Assembly: GCA_949358305.1 (NCBI GenBank)
Contig: OX442317.1
Span: 4,344,186-4,408,185, forward strand
DNA from: Strigamia acuminata
Taxonomy: Eukaryota > Arthropoda > Chilopoda > Geophilomorpha > Linotaeniidae
Reading direction: 5' to 3'
Length of the DNA stretch: 64,000 nucleotides
A model generated the notes under the pieces. The model saw nothing but the letters and a program-made list of their open reading frames with translations, did no database searches and was not told where the DNA came from. Made by a program: the position numbers and the translations under genes. Positions 50,146 through 62,668 of the stretch are shown one piece after another. Within the stretch, counting starts at the first letter, position 1. Each line of letters starts with the position of its first letter.

Positions 50146-52190
50146 ATGATAATACATTTTGTAAAATGTATTACGAAATCCATTCCTAATAATATTATTT
50201 GACAGATATGATTGCATTTTCAAATGCATTTTTATTCAATTGTATTATGAAATGCCATTATTTAATGTACTTAATTCTGCAAAATGCTGTACCATATATG
50301 GGAATAAGGTGTGCTGCAGCTTCTTTAGCCTAATGGTAAATCTGGCACTGTGAAGATGGGTGTGGTTCAAAATGCCTATAGATAGGTAAAAGTATCTTGG
50401 CTTACATTTTCTTCTTACAAGGGTTTATTGTGGCATTTAGGATGGGCTGGGTTAGGTTAGAATGCCATGTTATTTTCCCCTGGCAGCAGAAACTGAACCA
50501 CAAGTAAGGTTTTTGTTAGACGAGGAGGAATCTGGCAGGAAGACCTAAAAAAGCCTCTTGACACTTCTTCGGTTCAAAAAATATCTCACTTTTGATGGGA
50601 TCCGAAGTCCTGAACCAGGCATTGTTTGTTGAATAAACGTCACAAAGTCTGTTTCCATCAAATTTATGTTTTATGTCTGGCTTAGCCAGAAACATTTATA
50701 TATAAATTTTGAAAGGTTTCTTGACCTTTCACCCTAGTTTGACCCAACCTCTTAAAAGTATCACCTATATCATAATGACCCTAACTAGTCAGATCCTGTT
50801 TAACCCCCTCCTTGCTTGAACCCATTAAAGGATTAAAGCAGTTGTAGTGTGTTTCCAGATAAGAAAACTCTGGTTTTCCTTGCTCAACCCACATGTAAGC
50901 TGAAAAAAAAATTAAATTTTTAAAAAATGTGATTAGAGATATTCAAACATTTTTAAAAAAGTTATAGATGTCAGATTTCAGAAAGGTGTGGAAATGGTTT
51001 GACCACTGAAGATGAATGTTTGATCTAAAGGCCTATGGTTAGGTTAGGTTAGGTTAGGTTAGGTTAGACCCCCCGCGAACCTAACCTTACTGGTTTTTTG
51101 ATGTAAAAACCATTTTTTAAGGACGGATTGTCGCGGTAGATTGTGTCGCGGTAGATTATGTAGCGCTAGATGTGGGGCTCCGACTCTGTGCCGGGGGTCC
51201 GTAAAAATTTCTCTGGCAAAAAGGGGCGCAAGTGGAAAAAGTTAAGGAAGCCCTGGTTTAGAGCGCCGTTAACGTCCTTAAAATTACTAATATAATCGCA
51301 AAGTAAGTGCGCATTGAGATAGGTGATTTTTTTGTGTGGACATTTATGAGCAATTACCTTGAAGGAACAAACATGTACACGTTCTAAAATTAGTGCTCGG
51401 TGCAAGTGACCGAGTGTAACAGATGTAACAAATCCGCACTTGGACCTATCATTTTCTCTGAGGCCTGTCTGAGTTGAAAGTTGTAGCGAAAACGGAAATA
51501 GAACGGGATCCGAGCGGAAATGAAGATGTTGAGCCGGTGGCAGAGACTAGGGGTGAAAAAGTTGCTGTTAGAGTACGAGCTAAGAACATCTTAATTGCAC
51601 GTGGCAACGGAAAGGGAACACCATCTACTAAGAGCAAGTGCACTCTCTCAAAACGTGAGCAACAAATGAAAGCGCACGTAGAAAGTTAAGCGTTGAGTGT
51701 TGTGCGCTGTGCGTGTGTGCAAACGCAAGCTTTAAAGTTGTTACACTTGATGAGTGGACTTGCAACGTCAATAAATAATGGCGTCCACTAGGTGTAATCT
51801 TTTGCGCAGCGATAAGGGGCTGCTCATTAATTTATTGCGCACAAATATTTATCAGGTTGCAAATTTACTTCTCAATTTGTTGCTTTTGAAAACGAGTTAA
51901 ATCAGGTTGGCGAAGCGAGGAAAAACAAAGGGGATGAAATTGTTTACAGGGGCAAAGTGATTGGTGGTGTTTGGTTTCTCCAAGACTATACACACTGGCA
52001 ATTTTGGCTTCGTGTGAAATTATCTTTTTCCAAAGACCGAAAGGCCGAAAGGTTGCGTTCTGTATAAAATTACAAATTAAACGTCTTCTGTGCAAGTCAT
52101 CTGACAAAGTTTCACCATTCATCAAGAAACCGTGCATTTGGAAATGCTTGTTTAACTTGCAGAGTTAAATATAATTTGTTGTTAAAATAC
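50146..52190. other. no gene; tRNA-like piece, telomere-type tract, doubtful frame
   Basis: Holds a tRNA-derived module (A box TAGCCTAATGG at 50326, degenerate B box GGTTCAAAATGCC at 50364) and the TTAGG tract at 51037. An open frame of about 70 codons at 51474-51689 (VAETRGEKVAVRVRAKN) lacks an ATG start and a recognisable family. Confidence 0.35.
51037..51066 (+). repeat. interstitial telomere-type (GGTTA)6
   Basis: Six perfect copies of the arthropod telomere pentamer, followed at about 51080 by CCTAACC in the opposite sense. Single shorter matches occur near 28290 and 50450. It is too short for a true telomere. Confidence 0.85.
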
Positions 52191-52447
52191 ACAGTTTGCG
52201 GCAGGTACTTTTCCCTTACAATTATGACATTTTTTACACTAATGTAAAAGTGGGTTGTGCGGTTGAAGTTTTAAGTTATAGTTATAAAATTAGAGTTAAC
52301 CTTATACATGTCACGTGATTACCGAAACTAGTAATGTCTCATTCACATCAAATTATAGTGTAAGCTCCGGTAGAGTTATAAGTTTTCCACTATACTTGTA
52401 GGCTTAACGGGGTTTTTTATAAGGGAAACGTACCTGCTGCAAACTGT
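52191..52447. repeat. MITE, 257 bp
   Basis: ACAGTTTGCGGCAGGTACTT at the left pairs with ACAGTTTGCAGCAGGTACGT read from the right, extending to TTCCCTTA. A partial relative (TAAGGGAAAAAGTGCCTGAT) lies at about 47441. Confidence 0.8.
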
Positions 52448-53256
52448 ATAATGTTGTGCGCAGATGAGAATGTTAGATTTAAAATATAAATATAATTTAG
52501 GACAATGATTCACATGACTAGTTTGTTCAAACGGGTTTAAACGACCGTTTATGAGTTATTGAATGCGCCTATAAGGTTCGGACAAGTGGGATAATGATGT
52601 TTAGATCAAGTCATCAAATAATAGTGCAATTTTGTATTTTGGTCGATACCGCATCGTCTTGCTGATGAGCTTTGTCGATCAATTACCGTGAGCGCATCCA
52701 GATGGCGGTCCAAAGTTGTTGCATGCAACCAACCCATTGTCTTATCATAGATAATTAGCCGAGGCCAATCATGAGATATTGGTTTTCATTACCAAACGGC
52801 TTCATACAACCGATGATTATATTTGATATCAAAATTCCAACGTAGCTGACGCTTTTTCTTTCTCCCTCCCACTTTCTTAAATCAAATATTTCCATTATTA
52901 ATTAAAAGAAATTCTTTTTACTCGAATAAGAAAATCAATGCGGCGGTAAATGACATTACAATGGTGATTAGACAACTTCTTTTATTTATTTATTTAGAAA
53001 TTTACGGTAATTTCGGTTGAGTTAGACAGCTGTCTAATCATTTGAAAAAACTTTTTATTTTAGCCCTCCTTCCCTTCTCTTTTCCCATCTTATTTTTTTG
53101 AACTTTGGAATTTTTTTCCTTGCATTTTTAACCAGTAAAATGGAATTTGCTTTAATGGTAATAGACATTTCCATTAGCACAAGAATATTAAATAAAATTG
53201 TGGACCATTCTCTACATTTTATGAATTTTAAGTGTAAAGTTTAAACTCTGGGTGTA

Positions 53257-53468
53257 ATACGTAGCACGGAAGATCAATTTAACATCGCATCTATGCACAT
53301 ACTATATTAAACAATGCGAAATATAACTTTCCCTACATGAACTTTCCATACACATTTCCACTATGCGGAAAGACGATCATTTACAGCTATATTTCCATTA
53401 TACTTTCCATATGGAAATCTCACATTTTTTGCAGATGCGATGTTAAATCGTTCATTGCGTTACGTGTT
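53257..53468. repeat. inverted-repeat element, about 210 bp
   Basis: TTTAACATCGCATCTATGCA at the left pairs with TGCAGATGCGATGTTAAA at the right, extending outward through TACGTAGC/GTTACGTG. The centre repeats TTTCCATA in both senses. Confidence 0.7.
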
Positions 53469-53689
53469 TAACTGCAATTTTAAAACCCGCTTTTCGAACG
53501 CGACGACAATTTCAATTATACTCCTATAACATTTATTCTAGAGTGAAATAGAACAGTCGAGTTTGCCTCTGTGGGAACAACGTTCGTTTACTTTGTCGCT
53601 TTTTTCCTTCGTGGGGTTTGAATCTTTTTATTTATATATTTTTTTTAATTCGTATTGTTTGTTGGAGAGGCCCCTTGTTGCTTTTCTCT

Positions 53690-53960
53690 GGCGATTAGCC
53701 GGTCGGGTTAATTAGCAAGAGGAGACGTGTTTACTCGAGAACGCGTCAAGCATGTGTCCAATTAATGCGAGCGAAATTGGCGCGAATTAATTCCCATCTT
53801 GGCTCCCTGCGTCCCAAAGCCTGACATCTACATATGCCAATTAGGCCTAATTGAGACGCATAAATAATGTCCAACTTACCTTTTGCCCACCGACTGGCTC
53901 CTAATGAGGCAGCCAATTATTTCACGACGACGTTATACGCCAAAAATTGACACTACTGAG
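53690..53960. other. GC-richer island with homeodomain-type sites; minus-strand donor
   Basis: It contains GGGTTAATTAGC, CCAATTAATGC, GCGAATTAATTCCC, GCCAATTAGGCCTAATTGAG and CATAAATAATG: at least five ATTA/TAAT cores in 200 bp. A strong minus-strand donor (CAAAAG|GTAAGT, at about 53880) suggests a 5' exon of an unseen minus-strand gene ends here. Confidence 0.3.
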
Positions 53961-54891
53961 AGAAAAAAACGATTTCAAGCAGATGAGACGCTGATTAAAG
54001 TAGGCCTCAAACCAATTAGTCAAAACTTGGGTCCCTTCTCTCCTTTTCTCTTCAAACACATGTAATAATGTCTTAAAAAAATAGGAATTTAAAGAAAAAA
54101 AATTGATTTTCTTAAATAGATGCAATAAATGTGTATTTATTGGTGATTTGGTGATGGTTTCATCAAGGTATTTTTAGTTTTCGCTGATATAGCGCTGCCC
54201 TTTTGGCTGTGGCTTTTATTAGAACTAGGCACAGCGTCGTGCTGTGGCAAGAAATGGAATTAAAATGTTTGAAGTTCGGGTGCTGATTGGGTTTTAATAT
54301 TGTAAGAAATATTTTTTAGCCGAGTTGTCGCGTTTTTAAGTGATGGAAATGACGAGTTTTAAAGTTTAATTTGTTTTAATATTTTATTTTTCCTGCAGAA
54401 GTTTGGAAAATGAACTAATTTTTGAGGTTAGAATTCGAGTAGTTGATTCATGAAATTTGAACCAAACTTGAAATGAATGTTTAACTTGAACTAAGAATGT
54501 TAATTAGGAGAGCCATTGGAGGTAAACAAACTTCATCCATAATGAAAAGGAAAACCAAGACATGAACAAGTTAAGCGAAGATGTTTGTCTTTTGGTTTTT
54601 TATAAATTATTTATTATTAACTAATTTGTCGAAAGGTCAAACTGAAACCAACACAGATTTAAAAATATTTTTTACCAAAAAAAAAAATATTTTTAGTCTT
54701 CAATCGGCCATTTTGAAATTTTATTGCATTGATTATCAGCACTTTGAAAACCTTAAAAAAAAAATAATAATAACAATTTTAAATTTTAACGAGATTTCGT
54801 TTAAAGAAAAAAGGATATTTTATTTTGAAAAAAAAAAATATATTGAACAATTTAAATATTTTTTTAAAGAGTTTTTATTTTCTCTCACTAG

Positions 54892-54978
54892 ATGGACCTC
54901 CAATCACACATTTCACTGCACGTGACGAGTCCCGTTTACCGGTTTCCTTCGGCCCCGATTGCTCAACTCAAGACACAG
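54892..54978 (+). CDS. candidate symmetric exon, product unknown
   Basis: 87 nt between TCTCACTAG and G|GTAAGG, phase 1 in and phase 1 out. It reads GPPITHFTARDESRLPVSFG then PDCSTQDTG. Splice consensus on both sides and an open frame support it, but it is short and I find no partner exon. Not recognised. Confidence 0.3.
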
Positions 54979-57900
54979 GTAAGGTGCACTTCAACCTTAA
55001 AAACCACATTAATCATCTCACGTAAGTCCTAACTAACAAAAACAAAACTTTCCCTCCGTTTACGAATGCAATCGATCGTCCAATTCACTCGCAGTACCAA
55101 CTTGCTCTGATCACGTGTCCGAAAACCTCGTCCCGCATTGAAAATCGTCAAAAAACACTTCAAATCCAAAAAAATAAATAATTAATTCTCCACACACATT
55201 TCAAACCACCAATTAATTATCGACCACGCACATCGCGTTCCCACAACATTTAATCGCAATTCGGCCAATTGATGCAATTTGTCGACGTAGAATTGCAAAT
55301 CCGCGTCGGTGGTGAAAAATGTGGATTTTTCCACGTCGAAATTTGGCGTAGGCAGCGATAAGGAATGGGGCTGGGTGGGTGGGGTGGAGATAGCTGGACG
55401 CTGGCGTTCCTTGTTAGCAGCTGAGCGTCGGGGGTGGGTTGCAATCCTCTTTGCCTTTCTTCTAATGGAAGGCCCTTGTTGGCTGGAGAAAGATCCACAG
55501 TGGATCGAGATCGCGCGCGAGGATTGCCCCGCGGGAAAGATGCTGAATTTATTGGCAGGGATTAGCTTCACCTGCTTCTAATGCTCGAGGCCCCTCGCTA
55601 ATGGCCACTGGGTCAGAGGTCAAGTGAACTATGTAAACGACCACGTGCGGACCTGCACTACCGGATTTTCTGCCAACTCGGACGGGTCAAGGAAGTTTAG
55701 AAAATTAAGAGAAAATGTTTTTGTTTGTTGTTTTTTAATTGATTGTGGAAGTTGGGATGTGTTGGCGTACATTGTTGAGTATTAAGGTGGGAGATTAAAT
55801 TATGTGTGGGGGGGGGGGGATGGGGGGGTTTGAGTGGGAAGATTTATTCATTACGATTTTTGGAGTTGGAAGTTCGTTGGAAATTCTGAATTGAAATTTT
55901 TATGGATTTCTTAAGCCATTCATTAAAGTCTCATACGGCATTATTTATAGGATTAAGATTAAAAGTGTACCGGTTGAGGCAGAATTTTTGATACTGAGCT
56001 AATATTTTCAAAACTTGCAGATTTTTAGAATTTGATGATTGATTTGGTTTGCCGTAAGTTTGTAACGAATGAACGGTAGACGAAAAATGTCAATTGTAAA
56101 GTTGTAGAGCATTGTTTTTTTTTATTTTTTAGTGAAATGACGTGTTATTATCTATTTTTTATTTTGGAAAAAGATGAATAATAATAATAATAATCGTAAA
56201 ACCGGGTTTATTGCTGTATATTATTATATTTGCACGTCCCACTTTACACAGCAGTTCATCAAATTCTCAATATCTAAAATAGTTACGAAAATATTGGTCT
56301 TGCATCAAGAATTCTGACAAGTGAGTTATCTTGTAACTTACAAGCCGATGTTCCGGCTTAATATTTTAATTATTTGTGTCGTAATAACTCGTAATACGGT
56401 GCATAGCAACAAGTAGGCTGGGCCGGATTAAGGGGGAGGCAAGGGGGCAGTAGTGTCCCGGCTCCCGATTCTTAAGGATCCTCTTGTTACATGAACAAAA
56501 TGCATTTTTTAAAATTTTAAATTGCTTTTTCTTGTCTGAAAATGCATTATTTCACTAAAAAATGCATAGTTTTGCCTGAAATTACGAATTTTCCACCTCA
56601 AAATGAATTTATTTCCCATAAAAATGCATTTTTCCGCCTGAATATTTAGGGGCCCTCTTGTGACAACTGCTCCGGGCCCCCGAAGCTGTAATCCAGCTGA
56701 GCAAAGTAACGGCCCCATGTAGCCGGCGCACCCTGAATAAAATAATAAAAACAAGCCAACTTTTTCTCCAGTTGACACAACGATTGACAACAGATGGTGG
56801 ATTATTTCCTTGTCGTTAATGAGGATGAACACGTGTTGAATTCACTAAAGGAAAAAACACTCCCTGCCCTTTCCTTGCTCACAAATCCAAGCGAACGGCC
56901 TACTTGTGTTCCTCCTGCCATCACTCACCGCACCTAAGCCTATCACTCATTTTCACCCGGCACGAATTTCTCCCCATCCTCTGTATCTTCGATTCAGTTG
57001 CCATGCCTACAAACTCGCACTCTTACACTTGTATTTTATTACAGCAACCGTAAGTTGATTTTCTTTTGCTGGCCCGCAATTTTACTTGCCCCTAAGGTCC
57101 TGTAATTAAGTTGAGTGACGGGTTTAGGTTTGCACGAAACATAGGTGCGCCTATCAGTGTTGTGGGTGTCATATTTTGCCCAACTAAATGACACGTTAAT
57201 GTCCAATTTAGCGCCGAAACGCGCCTTGTGATTCGGGCTGTATTGCCTCCCCTGGTGCCCTGGTGGTAAATTTATCAATTTTTGAAGTTGGCTTCACTGC
57301 GCCTGAATTATGGCCGTAGGTTTGCAGCGCCGCGTAGGTATTTGCTGGATGATGAGCGGGGGTGAGGATTCTGAAGAATGGTGGCATTGTTGGAGAGAGC
57401 AGACGGGTTTTAACGGTTTAAACAGAGACGTTTTAAGGGATGGCAAAGGATTGGGTTTTGAATTATGGCGTGCGAAGTCTGCGAAGAACGCGTTAAAAAT
57501 TAGAAAAGTGATGGGAAATGGGAAATATGGCAGCGAGTGTTCAGCAGCAAAGCTCAGGGGTTGCATTTAAAAAGATAAAATAAAAATTCCAAAATTTTTA
57601 TATATTTATATATTTTTTTTGGAATTTAGGATTTTTGATTTGAAAGGCAAAATCAACAGTGGTCAAGGGATTGGGGGAAGAAGGGATTCATTCTGCATTT
57701 GCACCTATTGTTGACCACAAAAGCCAATAATCGCTGGCATTTGTGCTTCCATCTATACCCCGGATATAAGTGGCCACAATAAAAAGCAGACCCAGAGGAA
57801 CGCTAGAGCAACGCGTGAATAATTCAAAACACAGGGAATCACACCTCTTGATCGAAAAACCACTCGCCCATTAGAACCCACACCCATCTATCCCTCTACC

Positions 57901-59533
57901 AACCCTCACTCAAACAAAGTGCATCACTCTTCTTCTCCACCACCCCTCGTCATCCCCTCTTGGAATTACCTCCCATCCTGCATTTTTTTTATTTTTATTT
58001 TTATTTTTATTTTTTATTTTTCAAAAAATTCGTTATTCATTTTAGGCGGCGTATGGTCATTCCTGCGTCTCCGGGGACGCGAGTGTGTTGATGCGTACGA
58101 GTTGTTCCTCTGTTTACCGGACTCGAAATTAGCTCCGAAACCAATTTAATCTCGTCCAACGTGAGCCCCCGCTATAAGAAACGCCACTTGATCCCACTTT
58201 GCGCCCACACTTAGGTGAAGAGTGGTTTTGGTCGAGTCACGGGGGTGAGGGTAAAAGTTGGGACGCAGGTGTCGGTTGCCATGGCGATTAGGATGTGTTG
58301 GTCATGGTCAGTTCGCTCTAGAGGGGCTGTGTTTGATGCTTGAGTCGGCTGGATTGTTTCCATTAATTTATTAGAAGCTAATGAAGGCTTAGCATCTGGA
58401 GAAGCTAATTAGAGAGATGGGAGGCGGTAGGGTGGCCCCTGGCTGCCACCCTCCATTCATACGGTGAGCTAATTAGGCCTGGTGTGGGGGGAAAAGGAAA
58501 CAGACGCCACCATTGCTCACATTGGAAAAAGTGGGGAATGGCATGTGCAGTGCATGGGCATCGCCACTGCAAGTGCATGTGCGTTGTGCGTCGTGGGGTG
58601 AGTTCAGTTGTGTTGCATTGTCTGCTTGGCTCACTCGTGTCTTCTGAGGGAGCAATTACTCTGATGGTGAATTTTATATGATGGGTAATTTGATGAAAAG
58701 TGTTGTTTGTTTACTTTAGCCGGTTGTCAGGAGGAAATTTGTTTATCTTGTTTATTAAATTGGATTGCAATGTTGATTTTTAATTGATTTTTTTAATTTT
58801 TAATTTTTAATTTTCATTTTCAATGGGTTTTGAGTCAAAACAAGATTTTTTCTAATTGAATAGATTGTTTTTTGTTTGTTTTTTTATTTTTGGTGTTTTT
58901 GTTGTTCATGGATACGATGGTTTGCAGAAATTGTTTTGATTGCAGTGAATGTGTAGTTGCATGTTGTGGTCAATATGGTAGTGTCCTCTTGTGTGGTGGA
59001 GATCAATTTTTCTGTTTGTTTTGAGTCAGGTGCAGAGCCCAGTGTTGCAGAAATGAGGCAAGCCATGTATGCAAAATTGAGTGCCATAAATGGAAATTGT
59101 CAAGTGAAATTATATTGATTGATGCAATTTTTGTCGTGTAAAGTGCATTGTAAGCAGTGGTTCTACAAGATGTTCCGCTTTCATTAGGGGTGTGTTTACT
59201 AATACCATGTGATTTAGTGGGTGTTTTCAGCCAGATAATCTTCATAAAAACCATGCTTGAATTGGATAGATTAGGTCATATTGCCAGCTGGAAAATTCCA
59301 TCGTAAACTGCCGTAACTGCCAGTGTAATTTTAAGAAACACTTGGGTATCAAAGTGTTTTGGATGCTTTAAATGTGGGCATGGAATCTGCTTTAAAACAA
59401 TATGTGCATTCACAAAGTCGTGTTGAACTTGGAGTTTAAAATGTTTTGTTGTTTAAATGTCATGCGCATGCTTACTGTGACTGAAAACAGACCGCCATTT
59501 TTGAAGTTAGATGGAGAAAAGCAGTTTAAATAG
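54979..59533. other. gene desert with GC-richer islands
   Basis: No supported gene. Islands at 55080-55640 (GGGTCAGAGGTCAAGTGAAC, nuclear-receptor-like half sites), 56900-57330, 57700-57960 and 58150-58650. A GGGCCC-rich degenerate transposon piece spans about 56400-56760. An (AAT)n run lies at 56177 and G-runs at 55807-55830. Frames seen in these islands lack splice or start support. Confidence 0.35.
58360..58480. other. cluster of TAATTA sites
   Basis: TTAATTTATTAGAAGCTAAT, GAAGCTAATTAGAG and GAGCTAATTAGGCC lie within 120 bp around a GC-rich core with a GGTGGCC...GGCTGCCACC imperfect palindrome. Enhancer-like by composition; no direct evidence. Confidence 0.25.
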
Positions 59534-60098
59534 TAGGCGCATTCGAAAAGTCATTTGCACTAAACGACCAGTGCAACTGGTAGTGTAAATGTCAAATTAA
59601 ACGACCCAATTTTCGAGTTGAAAAATAAATTTCTGTGTAAATTTCAGTGTAAATTAAAGTGTAAATAAACTAGCCCAAATGCGGCCGATCATCGGCCGCA
59701 TTCAATCGCACAAATGCGGCCGAATACGATCATACGAATGCGGCCGAATACGATCATACAAATGCGGCCGAATACCGGCCGCATTCGATCGCACAAAGGC
59801 AGCCGAACATCGGCCGCATTCAATCGCACAAATGCGGCCAAATACCGGCCGCATTCGATCGCACAAACGTACCTAAATTGTTCCAACCGATCTAAGTAAA
59901 TCCAAGATGGCTGCCAACAAGACCCGATTTGAACGAGAAAACTCGTTGAACGGAGATTTTAAACGTAAACGTGGCGTGCAGGCCGTTTCCGTTTAACCAG
60001 TTTACACGACATTTACACGAATTAATTCGTGTAAATGTCGTCTGAAAACGAGTGTAAACACATTTACACTCGTTTTAATGACTTTTCGAATGCGCCTA
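59534..60098. mobile_element. 565-bp TIR element, non-autonomous
   Basis: TAGGCGCATTCGAAAAGTCA at the left is the reverse complement of the right end. Inside are a GC-rich repeat (59685-59870, units AATGCGGCCGAATA and GGCCGCATTCGATCGCAC in both orientations), a perfect palindrome ACGACATTTACACGAATT/AATTCGTGTAAATGTCGT near 60007-60042, and an AAACGAGTGTAAA hairpin. GAATGCGCCTA also occurs alone at about 52561. No transposase. Confidence 0.75.
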
Positions 60099-60389
60099 GT
60101 GTACACATGAACCAAGGATAACATGGACACATATGCGTTTGTTATTTTTTATTGATTTGTTGTTCTGTGCGCTGATTGGATTACAGCAATCACGTGTCAT
60201 GCATTATATGCCAACTAAGCATGTTTGTTACCTTTTGTCATCCCAGAATACAGCGCGGCTATGTGTTATGTGGCGCCATCAGTGGCAAAACGCACTGAAC
60301 ATGTTATTCTTGGTTCATGGTGTAAATTACTTTACGAATGCGCTTATACGGTGGGGAGTATTTAAACCAATTTTTTTTTTATATTTATA

Positions 60390-60806
60390 AACGGATATAC
60401 CCAATTCTGTTTTTACACGGTAGATATGTTCCAGAAAAAAAATACATGTAAAAACAAGTAAACATCTTTAATGCATGGACGCATTACATATTAGACTTCT
60501 AAACCCCTAAACCGAATGTTGGATTTAACTTGTCGCAAATGCGCGATGTAGACGCTTCCGGAAATGACGTCATATGAAGTAAAAGTGAAATGAAGCCGGA
60601 AGTGCGCGGACGGACAGACGAACATGACCGTTTCAATAGACTTTCTAAACATCAGTTGCATTGAATTAGTCGTGTTAAAAGTTATTGGTGATTGTGTTTT
60701 AGTTTTGCGATGTTAAAAGATAGAAAACAAACACAAATACTTAAAAAACGGAATTGAATTTATGTTTCTAGACCGTGTTAAATCAAAATCGTGTAAAAAC
60801 AGCATA
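60390..60806. repeat. TIR element, family 2, with CRE/ETS promoter-like core
   Basis: The left end CCCAATTCTGTTTTTACACG and the right end TCGTGTAAAAACAGCA match the element at 27749-28045, as do internal blocks GGTAGATATGTTCCAG and AAACGGAATTGAATTTAT. This copy is longer and holds TTCCGGAAATGACGTCA (60556-60572) and GCCGGAAGTG (about 60595). Confidence 0.6.
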
Positions 60807-60964
60807 GCTTTGTGGAAGTTGGAGAAGTTTGGTTTACAATGGTCACATGCAAGTGAAATGAGTTAAATTTTTTTTCTATAATTTTATTTTTTAAAACAGT
60901 TCTCCCACATGTTCTCTGTATAGCAGTATCATCTGTTCTGTTCCATTTTTTTCTTGTTCTCTCG

Positions 60965-62668
60965 TTATAAATCACTTTTTTGTGATGATTTGATCCCTTT
61001 TATTTCCCCCTCCTCATTTTTTCCACTAGCCCTTAACTCTTCGGGATCATCAAAGTAAATTTGATCATATTGCTGGTAATAAGTGTCATTTATAAATCGT
61101 TTCTCAATTCCCTCGGAGCAATCCATGTGTCTTGTTAATTTGAAAATTTCCCAAACGACGTCTTCATCCGAACGACAAAATGAATCCAAAGGATTAGTCT
61201 TGAATGTTTTGTTGCTTGTGGGGATGCCAATCTAGTAGACAGGCAGCTGGTCCCACGAGGATGCAGGCTGGCTCCCCGAGAGAGAGATATGCGTGGGCGG
61301 ATGGACGCGCCTTATGAAAAGACAATGCGGGTGTCAGGGCGCCCTTACACGACACCCACTTGGTCGCATGTCTAATTAACTGCCCCTGAGACCAACATGC
61401 TGCACGTTTGACACCACCTGCTGATTTCGATTCTTCTGTTTCTCTTTTTTCTTTTTTTTTTTTCTTCTTTTTTTTTTTTTTTTCTTTTTTTTTTATCTCA
61501 GCTGACGTTGTAAGATGTTTAAAATTGCATTTGGGGATCAGCCATCACCTCCAAAAAAAGAATTTGGAATTTTTTTTTTATATATAATTTTTTTGTAAAC
61601 AGTTGAGTAGAGTATAACATATACCCAATGCTTGTACTGGTAATAACAGCAGTTGCAATCAATTTTTGAGAGTAAAAGTGACTTTTTGTTTTTCTACCTT
61701 TTAAATGGCTTGGCGGCCGATCTAACTCGTCTCGTGTGTTGTGTGTCATTGGAAAGTGAGGAAGAAAGTCGGGAAAGTAGATCTATTTTCTTGAAAGTCA
61801 CTTTCTGTTAAACTTGCGCGTTAATAATCCACAATGCACTGCGCAGAATCAACATGTCACATTTGTTGTGATGTCATAAGTAATGAGTGGGTGTTTACAT
61901 TGCAAATGGCAATGCGGAAAACACCCAAAATCTACCTCAAACAAGTAGATTTTAGTTTTCTACGTCGTAGATAAGATTGACTTTTCTGAAAAACTGGTTT
62001 GTTTACATGATCAGTTTTCCAAAAAAGTAAATTTTGCATTTATCTGGATAAGTGAGTACATATTTATATGAAAGAAAAAATGCGTCTTTGAATCGAAGAA
62101 ATACGGTATGTTTCAGTCGATGTTTCAGATTTTTACTTTTGTGACAACTTATGGAACAGGAACAGATTTACAGGTTTTTGCTCAAGAAAAATTGTATAAA
62201 ATTTTTTTTTTCTTTTTGGGATTTTTTTCAATTAGGCCCCCAAGAAGGGTTGCGAGAAGGGCCCCCAGATCAGAAATTTGCCTCTGTTATTTCTGAAATG
62301 CCAATTCCAATTTGATTTGATTTTTTTTTTTTACTTTATATTTTAAAGTGAACAAAAGCTAGCGTTCGAAACAAATGGGGCTCGAGGAACTCCTGCGAGA
62401 AGGTGTAGGTAATTGTTAAACGAAAAATCAGGCAAGAAAAGTTCGGGAAGGTTTGAAACCAATCACTAGTGGAATCCAATCTCATTCCCTAACACCCCTG
62501 TGTGACTCACCCATACTCCGACTTCTTTCCTCCGATCCGACATCAACCGCACGTGCCTTTTCGCGTGCTTGGCGAATCCCCTCGCTACAACGAACTCTCT
62601 GGCATTCTCACGCGCACCAGCACCAACCTTGAATTTCAAATGAAATGGCCATTGTGTAAATGGCTCGG
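60965..62668 (-). CDS. candidate two-exon minus-strand gene end, product unknown
   Basis: The last exon 61231-60965 follows GTCTACTAG and runs 88 codons to TAA: IGIPTSNKTFKTNPLDSF, DVVWEIFKLTRHMDCSEG, a tyrosine-rich DTYYQQYDQIYFDDPEEL and an acidic/basic tail. An upstream block 62668-62511 is open between TCATTCAG and TGG|GTGAGT and reads KVGAGARENAREFVVARGFA. Its donor phase (0) fits the last exon, giving a 1.3-kb intron. The last exon looks coding from its codon use. The link to the upstream block is a guess, and that block is compositionally basic and may be noncoding. Family not recognised. Confidence 0.35.

Noticed and set aside
58046-58149. Terminal exon reading GVWSFLRLRGRECVDAYELF
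   Set aside because: There is an acceptor-like TTTTAG but no partner exon, and it is short. Not separable from chance in this GC-richer island.
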